Below the pieces are notes generated by a model. That model worked only from the letters and a program-made list of their open reading frames with translations, was not told the origin of the DNA and did no database searches. Of a stretch of DNA of 11,011 bases, positions 7,248 through 11,011 are shown piece by piece (the first letter of the stretch is position 1; each line of letters begins with the position of its first letter). This stretch comes from Paludibacteraceae bacterium (GTDB lineage Bacteria > Bacteroidota > Bacteroidia > Bacteroidales > Paludibacteraceae), in contig JAGPGR010000041.1 in assembly GCA_018055865.1 (NCBI GenBank), positions 1-11,011 of the forward strand. The letters are read 5' to 3'. The translations under genes and the position numbers were made by a program.

Positions 7248-7799
7248 TTATATCGGCTGTTTCCAGGCAATTTCTTTTACATTTTCTTCCTTGAGCAATA
7301 TTCTTGACAGAGCAAAGAAGTAATCGGACAGTCTGTTGATATATATAATCACCTTATTATCAACAGAGTAAATTTCATTCATTTCTATAATACGGCGTTC
7401 GGCTCTGCGGGCTACCGTTCGGCAAACATGACTTTGCGCAGCCGGTTGAGTTCCGCCAGGCAACGTAAAATAGGTCAGTGAAGCCAGTTGTGCGTCCAGC
7501 CGGTCAATTTCTTTCTCAACAGCCGTAATATATTCCTCTTTCATCAAAGATGCAGGCTTGTGTTCTGTTTTTGATGTATCGGTAGCCAGATTGGAACCGA
7601 CCGTAAAAAGCAGATTTTGTATATTTTTTAAAAAAACTTCATGTTCAACCTTCAAGCCAAGAGTGACTAAAAGCCCCACCTGCGCATTGAGTTCATCTAC
7701 AGTACCATAAGCTTCGAGTCTGACATCGTTTTTATTCACACGTGTACCGCCTATCAATCCGGTTGTTCCCTTGTCACCTGTTTTAGTATATAGTTTCAT
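7248..7799 (-). CDS. pduO: PduO-type cob(I)alamin adenosyltransferase
   Basis: This 183-residue enzyme transfers the adenosyl group of ATP to reduced corrinoid, making adenosylcobalamin or its precursors in the cytoplasm. All family motifs are present. The ATP-binding N-terminus TKTGDKGTTGL is at 5-15. RVNKNDVRLEAYGTVDELN at 20-38 carries the conserved Asp and Arg positions. LPGGT is at 113-117, CRTVARRAERR at 126-136 and NRLSDYFF at 155-162. The length is that of a single-domain ATR (trimeric four-helix bundle), with no fusion. Bacteroidales commonly salvage corrinoids and use adenosylcobalamin in methylmalonyl-CoA mutase, but no other cobalamin gene is in the window. The ATG at 7797-7799 directly precedes KLYTKTGDKG. 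The gene follows the methyltransferase stop by 88 nt with no terminator seen, so the two may be co-transcribed. The databases also use cobO or mmaB for such genes. Confidence 0.95.
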   Translation of the reverse strand: MKLYTKTGDKGTTGLIGGTRVNKNDVRLEAYGTVDELNAQVGLLVTLGLKVEHEVFLKNIQNLLFTVGSNLATDTSKTEHKPASLMKEEYITAVEKEIDRLDAQLASLTYFTLPGGTQPAAQSHVCRTVARRAERRIIEMNEIYSVDNKVIIYINRLSDYFFALSRILLKEENVKEIAWKQPI

Positions 7800-7815
7800 T
7801 TTTAGTTTTTTTTGA

Positions 7816-7887
7816 TTACAATAAACCCATTTTCAGTCGTTGCCGTATGATTTCATCAGGCTCATATTCAGCAATTTGAATCAAAAC
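7816..7887 (-). other. Coding-like remnant in frame behind the methyltransferase stop
   Basis: Immediately after the methyltransferase TAA (7888-7890) the same frame stays open for 23 codons and ends with EPDEIIRQRLKMGLL before TAA at 7816-7818. The peptide is charged and helix-like, unlike typical AT-rich spacer translation. The methyltransferase itself already ends normally for its family, so an extension is not needed. It could be the remains of a lost gene's 3' end, a very small ORF starting at TTG (7882-7884), or chance. Confidence 0.3.
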
Positions 7888-8667
7888 TTACAATTTCATT
7901 TTATAGGTTTTTTTCGGATAATTTTTATTAAAAAAAACTATTCCTACTTCAAACAGGTCAATGGTTGTAGTTACACGGCTGTTTTTTCGGATTTGCCGCC
8001 ATGTTTGTTCCATTTCTGCAGACCAGTGAATATCGTCAAAGATGAAAACGGAATCGGGGTGAATATGTTCAAGGCATTGCAAAAAATATTTCATCACTGG
8101 CTCTTTCCTGTGATTAGCATCAAAAAAAACCACATCCAGTTTATCTGATTTGGTAAGTTGCAGTTCAAGTGTTTCGTCGATATTGCCTACCACCAGTTCG
8201 ATATTATCCAGTTCGAGTTTTTCAAAGTTCTCGCGGGCTATTTTGGCTATTTCTTCACTTCCCTCCAGGCTCACACATCTGATTTCGGAATTAACTGCAG
8301 CCATATATGCAGTAGTTAGCCCCAGTGAAGTGCCCAGCTCCAGTACATGCTGTGCTTTGGTAAAATGAACCACCCGATAAAGCAATTGTGCCCATTTAGG
8401 CCTTTTCAGCGATGTTTTGGCAATTTCGAAAACACGTGCTTCGCGGTCTGAACCGGTGCCGTAATCGCGTATGTGCAAAATCCGGTCGTCAAAATTCAAA
8501 TTCTCACGCAGAATTTCTATTTTTGGAAAAACGTAAAAGGGATTTTTTTCATAAATGGCATTCTGAGTAAAACGATACAAATAAGGCGAATGAATGCCAT
8601 GCCCTTTGGTGTTTTTGGCATCAAAGAGATGGGAAAAATACTTCAATATAAAGCGGAGTCGTTTCAT
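7888..8667 (-). CDS. Class I SAM-dependent methyltransferase (Methyltransf_24/O-methyltransferase-like)
   Basis: I start this 259-residue protein at ATG 8665-8667; an upstream in-frame TTG at 8677-8679 overlaps the predicted -7 box and is less likely. The N-terminal part carries KGHGIHSP (about 21-28), a signature often seen in Bacteroidetes members of this family. The Rossmann core begins at VLELGTSLGLTTAYMA (108-123, SAM-binding motif I). An acidic residue ends strand 2 (CVSLEGSEE, E135), followed by VVGNIDETL and the motif FFDANHRKEP (181-190). IFDDIHWS (209-216) resembles the acidic metal- or substrate-binding end of strand 5 in O-methyltransferases. The substrate cannot be told from sequence. 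It has no signal peptide and should be cytoplasmic. Its own promoter (8677-8706) and the terminator before it suggest that it starts a transcript continuing into the adenosyltransferase gene. Confidence 0.85.
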   Translation of the reverse strand: MKRLRFILKYFSHLFDAKNTKGHGIHSPYLYRFTQNAIYEKNPFYVFPKIEILRENLNFDDRILHIRDYGTGSDREARVFEIAKTSLKRPKWAQLLYRVVHFTKAQHVLELGTSLGLTTAYMAAVNSEIRCVSLEGSEEIAKIARENFEKLELDNIELVVGNIDETLELQLTKSDKLDVVFFDANHRKEPVMKYFLQCLEHIHPDSVFIFDDIHWSAEMEQTWRQIRKNSRVTTTIDLFEVGIVFFNKNYPKKTYKMKL

Positions 8668-8676
8668 TTTTTTTTG

Positions 8677-8706
8677 CAAAAATAAGAATATTAACGTATA
8701 ATCAAA
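8677..8706 (-). promoter_or_regulatory. Putative Bacteroidetes promoter for the methyltransferase gene
   Basis: On the minus strand TTTG (8703-8706) and TATTTTTG (8677-8684) match the -33 TTTG and -7 TAnnTTTG elements with an 18-nt gap, close to the usual spacing. Transcription would begin within a few bases of the ATG at 8667, implying a very short leader. The -33 TTTG lies in the T-run of the upstream terminator. Confidence 0.6.
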
Positions 8707-8736
8707 AAATAAATGCAGGAATTACCCTGCATTTAT
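8704..8736 (-). terminator. Rho-independent terminator after the acyl-CoA synthetase
   Basis: Perfect 11-bp arms, ATAAATGCAGG and CCTGCATTTAT (8726-8736 and 8709-8719), close a 6-nt loop. On the minus strand the hairpin runs straight into T6. It starts 27 nt past the synthetase stop. The other strand also has a T-rich tract beyond the stem, but no plus-strand gene needs it. Confidence 0.9.
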
Positions 8737-8763
8737 CATTTTTAATTTTTTTTATTCCGGTTT

Positions 8764-10413
8764 TCAGATTATTTCTATTCCCTGCTGTTCGCATATTTCA
8801 AGCGCCATTTCGCGGAGGCGGAATTTCTGTATTTTGCCACTGCCGGTCATGGGAAACTGCTTGATAAAGAACACGTAACGGGGAATTTTATATCGGGCAA
8901 TGTGGTTTTTGCAGAAATCGCGCACATCTTCAGGGGTCAGTTCACAATCGTCTTTGAGAATAATAAAAGCCCCCACATCTTCGCCGTATTTGGGTGAAGT
9001 GACGGCTACCACCTGTACATCTTTTACTTCGGGAATTTTGTACAGGTAATCTTCCACTTCCTTAGGCGATATATTTTCTCCACCACGGATAATCATGTCT
9101 TTGATACGGCCTGTAATGCGGTAATTGCCGTTTGCATCTTTAATTCCCAAGTCGCCTGAATGCATAAATCCATTTTTATCAATCACCTGCGCCGTTGCTT
9201 CTGGATTATTGTAATAGCCTTTCATCACGTTATATCCGCAACAGCAGATTTCTCCCTGAACTCCAACGGGACATTCTTCACCGTTTTCGGGATTGAGTAC
9301 TTTCACTTCGGTAAATTCGTATTCTCTGCCTACCGTTGAACAGCGCACCTCAAACGTATCGTCCACTCGGGTTTGCGTCATACCGGGCGAAGTTTCGGTC
9401 ATGCCATACACGCTGGTAATGTCCATAAACATTTTTTCGTTCACCTGCCGCATCAGTTCTATCGGACAGAGTGCTCCCGCCATAATTCCTGTCCTCAACG
9501 AACTCATATCAAACAAGGAAAACATCGGGTGGTTCAATTCGGCAATAAACATGGTAGGTACACCGTGAAGAACTGTGCAGCGTTCTTTATGTATTGAAGC
9601 CAGGGTTATAAGCGGGTCGAACCGCTCCACCATGACCTGCGTACTACCATGGGTGAGGCAGCACATAGTGGCCAGTACCACACCAAAGCAGTGAAAAAGC
9701 GGCACACAGATACAACATTTATCTTCGGGAGTAAATTTCATGTGTACGCCGGTCAGATAACCGTTATTGACTATGTTGTGATGGGTGAGCATCACGCCTT
9801 TGGGAAAACCGGTAGTGCCGGAGGTGTATTGCATATTCACCACATCCTGACAAGAGGTCAGGTTTCTAAGCCGGATCAACTCATCATTTTCCACATTATT
9901 TCCCAACAGCAGAATTTCGGCGGTGTTGTACATGCCGCGGTATTTTTCCTGTCCAATGTACACCACGTTTTTCAGTTCGGGGAACCTTTCGCTTTTGAAT
10001 TTGCCACGCTGAGTGGTTTTCAGCTCGGGCACCAGATCGTAAATAATGTCGGTATAGTTATTTCCGGCCACTCCGTCGGTCATACAAAGGGTGTGCATAT
10101 CGGAGTCTTTCAGTAGATACGAAAGTTCTTCTGTCTGGTAGCTGGTATTGACTGTAACGGCTACCGCACCAATTTTGGCGGTAGCATAGAGAAATGTAAG
10201 CCAGTCGGGTACGTTTTGCGCCCAAATCCCTACGTTGGTACCCCGGGTTACACCGATGGATATCAGCCCTCTAGCCATATTTTCAACACGTTCGTTGAAT
10301 GTTTTCCAGGTGAAGCGCAGATTGCGGTCGGAGTAAACAATGTATTCCTTATCAGGGGTTTCAGCTGCCCAGTGCTCGAGCCAGTCGCTTAACGTTCTGT
10401 CTGAAAGTTGCAT
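8764..10413 (-). CDS. AMP-forming acyl-CoA synthetase (fatty-acid--CoA ligase type)
   Basis: This 549-residue enzyme of the ANL superfamily activates a carboxylate with ATP to an acyl-AMP and then transfers it to CoA. All core motifs are intact: the P-loop-like YTSGTTGFPKG (196-206), aromatic/acid motif YGMTE (336-340), HSGD (418-421), hinge GRIKD (435-439), RGGENISPKEVE (443-454) and the C-terminal PMTGSGKIQK (521-530) with catalytic Lys527. The length and pattern are those of medium/long-chain fatty-acyl-CoA synthetases of the ACSF2/FadK kind rather than acetyl-CoA synthetase. Chain length cannot be decided here. No signal peptide is seen. The upstream neighbour is an XRE-cupin regulator on the same strand, a pairing often seen in anaerobic bacteria and suggesting local control. 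A weak hairpin and an 8-bp-period repeat lie between them, and a strong terminator follows. Clustered cysteines (CCIC at 233-236, CCC at 390-392) are notable but of unknown meaning. Confidence 0.93.
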   Translation of the reverse strand: MQLSDRTLSDWLEHWAAETPDKEYIVYSDRNLRFTWKTFNERVENMARGLISIGVTRGTNVGIWAQNVPDWLTFLYATAKIGAVAVTVNTSYQTEELSYLLKDSDMHTLCMTDGVAGNNYTDIIYDLVPELKTTQRGKFKSERFPELKNVVYIGQEKYRGMYNTAEILLLGNNVENDELIRLRNLTSCQDVVNMQYTSGTTGFPKGVMLTHHNIVNNGYLTGVHMKFTPEDKCCICVPLFHCFGVVLATMCCLTHGSTQVMVERFDPLITLASIHKERCTVLHGVPTMFIAELNHPMFSLFDMSSLRTGIMAGALCPIELMRQVNEKMFMDITSVYGMTETSPGMTQTRVDDTFEVRCSTVGREYEFTEVKVLNPENGEECPVGVQGEICCCGYNVMKGYYNNPEATAQVIDKNGFMHSGDLGIKDANGNYRITGRIKDMIIRGGENISPKEVEDYLYKIPEVKDVQVVAVTSPKYGEDVGAFIILKDDCELTPEDVRDFCKNHIARYKIPRYVFFIKQFPMTGSGKIQKFRLREMALEICEQQGIEII

Positions 10414-10424
10414 TTATTATTTAG

Positions 10425-10456
10425 TTTGAATGTTCAAATGTTTGGATGTTTGGTTG
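10425..10456 (-). repeat. Degenerate 8-bp-period repeat just before the acyl-CoA synthetase
   Basis: Four consecutive 8-mers on the plus strand read TTTGAATG, TTCAAATG, TTTGGATG and TTTGGTTG. The array ends 11 nt before the start codon. The first two units also form a palindrome, TTTGAA-TG-TTCAAA (10425-10438), which could be a binding site. Period, copy number and position parallel the gldM leader array, although the sequence differs. Confidence 0.65.
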
Positions 10457-10477
10457 CATTGTGCAGATTTGAATTCA

Positions 10478-10502
10478 GAAAAAGACGCAGAAATTCGTCT
10501 TC
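10478..10502 (-). terminator. Weak terminator or attenuator between regulator and synthetase genes
   Basis: On the minus strand AAGACG (10496-10501) and CGTCTT (10482-10487) form a 6-bp stem, extendable by one G-U pair, over an 8-nt loop. It runs into a short T-run. It begins about 40 nt past the regulator stop. The GACG/CGTC stem core is the same as in the gldN terminator. Confidence 0.45.
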
Positions 10503-10535
10503 ATTCGCGCAATTCGTTTTAATTCGCGAAATTCG
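10493..10535. repeat. Five ATTCG motifs spaced 9-10 bp apart
   Basis: ATTCG starts at 10493, 10503, 10512, 10522 and 10531, giving steps of 10, 9, 10 and 9 bp. The motifs share AATTCG or CATTCG context. The array covers the start of the gap behind the regulator gene and overlaps the weak hairpin. The near-helical spacing puts every copy on about the same DNA face; the function is unknown. Confidence 0.6.
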
Positions 10536-10541
10536 TACTTA

Positions 10542-11011
10542 TCAGAAAGGAGAATATACAATCCCCAAAATTTGTGCCGGATGATCGTTGGCTGTTGTAA
10601 CCAGGTGATCTACAATAGAATCGTAGTAAATGCTGTCACCCTGACTGAGTACGAAACTTTCTCTGCCGTATTTGACCAGTACTGAGCCGCTTAACACAAA
10701 GAGAAACTCTTCTCCTTCGTGCGAAGATGAAACTTTTTCGCCTTCGGCGGATGGTTTTAAGTCGATGAGAAATGGTTCCATGTGACGACCTGCCTTGCTC
10801 GATGCCAGCGAAAAGAAATCCATGTGCGAATTGGCCGATGACAACTGGCTGGAGAAAGTGGCTGCCTGTAACTTATCGTCACTAAGATTGACCACCGGCC
10901 CGAAGTTTTCGCTGTCGTCCAGAAATGTGCCCAGCCTTACACCGAGTGCGCGGGCTATTTTTATCAATGATGAAAGTGAAGGAATTTTATCGCCCGAAAT
11001 TATCAACTGAA
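10542..11011 (-). CDS. XRE-family regulator with C-terminal cupin domain (5' end outside window)
   Basis: Only the C-terminal 156 or so residues are visible; the frame is open to the window edge with no ATG, so the gene is cut there. The visible part begins inside the HTH, with ISGDKIPSLSSLIKIARALG, the usual end of an XRE/HTH_3 domain, followed by VRLGTFLDD. A linker leads to a cupin domain. It has HMEPFLIDLKPSAEG, then SHEGEEFLFVLSG, with the His and Glu residues at cupin motif 1, and GDSIYYDSIVDHLV with the motif 2 His. Such proteins are DNA-binding sensors in which the cupin may bind a small ligand or metal. The neighbour 128 nt downstream is an acyl-CoA synthetase, so regulation of fatty-acid activation is a reasonable guess, unproven. 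The stop is TGA at 10542-10544. Confidence 0.9.
   Translation of the reverse strand, partial: QLIISGDKIPSLSSLIKIARALGVRLGTFLDDSENFGPVVNLSDDKLQAATFSSQLSSANSHMDFFSLASSKAGRHMEPFLIDLKPSAEGEKVSSSHEGEEFLFVLSGSVLVKYGRESFVLSQGDSIYYDSIVDHLVTTANDHPAQILGIVYSPF

Noticed and set aside
8668..8679. TTG start four codons upstream for the methyltransferase
   Set aside because: An ATG lies in frame at 8667 right before the family N-terminus, and the TTG overlaps the predicted -7 box.
9649..10116. 155-codon open frame on the plus strand
   Set aside because: It is antisense to the acyl-CoA synthetase, which has every family motif in its own frame. The antisense protein has no recognisable domain.
10542..11006. 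Complete regulator gene starting at TTG 11004-11006
   Set aside because: The start would fall in the middle of the HTH. The frame is open upstream to the edge, so the gene is partial.

Overview
The window looks like chromosomal DNA from a Bacteroidota member, most likely of the order Bacteroidales. Three observations support this. The core type IX secretion system (T9SS) genes occur in the order porP-gldK-gldL-gldM-gldN, the Porphyromonas-type arrangement. Several gaps carry the Bacteroidetes -7 promoter element TAnnTTTG. Intergenic DNA is AT-rich and shows no clear Shine-Dalgarno sequences. Every supported gene lies on the minus strand, so transcription runs from high to low coordinates. I see no mobile element, tRNA, rRNA or CRISPR array, and no gene-free stretch longer than about 150 bases.

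In transcription order, the window opens (10542-11011) with the 3' part of an XRE-HTH plus cupin regulator cut by the window edge. A gap with an 8-bp-period repeat, a phased ATTCG array and a weak terminator follows, then an AMP-forming acyl-CoA synthetase (8764-10413) closed by a strong hairpin terminator (8704-8736). A class I SAM methyltransferase (7888-8667) follows, with a promoter whose -33 element lies in the U-tract of that terminator. Next come a PduO-type cobalamin adenosyltransferase (7248-7799) and a small acidic DUF2795-like protein (6955-7176) with its own -7 box and a short terminator.

The T9SS block occupies 612-6814: porP (outer-membrane PorP/SprF protein), gldK (lipoprotein), gldL and gldM (inner-membrane proton-driven motor) and gldN (periplasmic ring partner of GldK). 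A canonical hairpin terminator at 559-587 ends it. Together these genes encode the trans-envelope motor and ring that energise T9SS export and, in gliding species, motility. The gldL-gldM gap carries four perfect tandem copies of an 8-mer close to the gldM start.

After the terminator, a NarL/LuxR-type response regulator (508 to the window edge) has an intact receiver domain. Its DNA-binding domain is interrupted by one in-frame TAA where family members usually have Glu, and the frame stays open and HTH-like beyond the stop.

Most of the window is recognisable core biology. The points most worth checking are the nonsense codon in the response regulator, the 8-bp-period repeats just upstream of two start codons, promoter elements embedded in terminator U-tracts, the DUF2795-like gene next to the T9SS operon, and a short coding-like remnant behind the methyltransferase.
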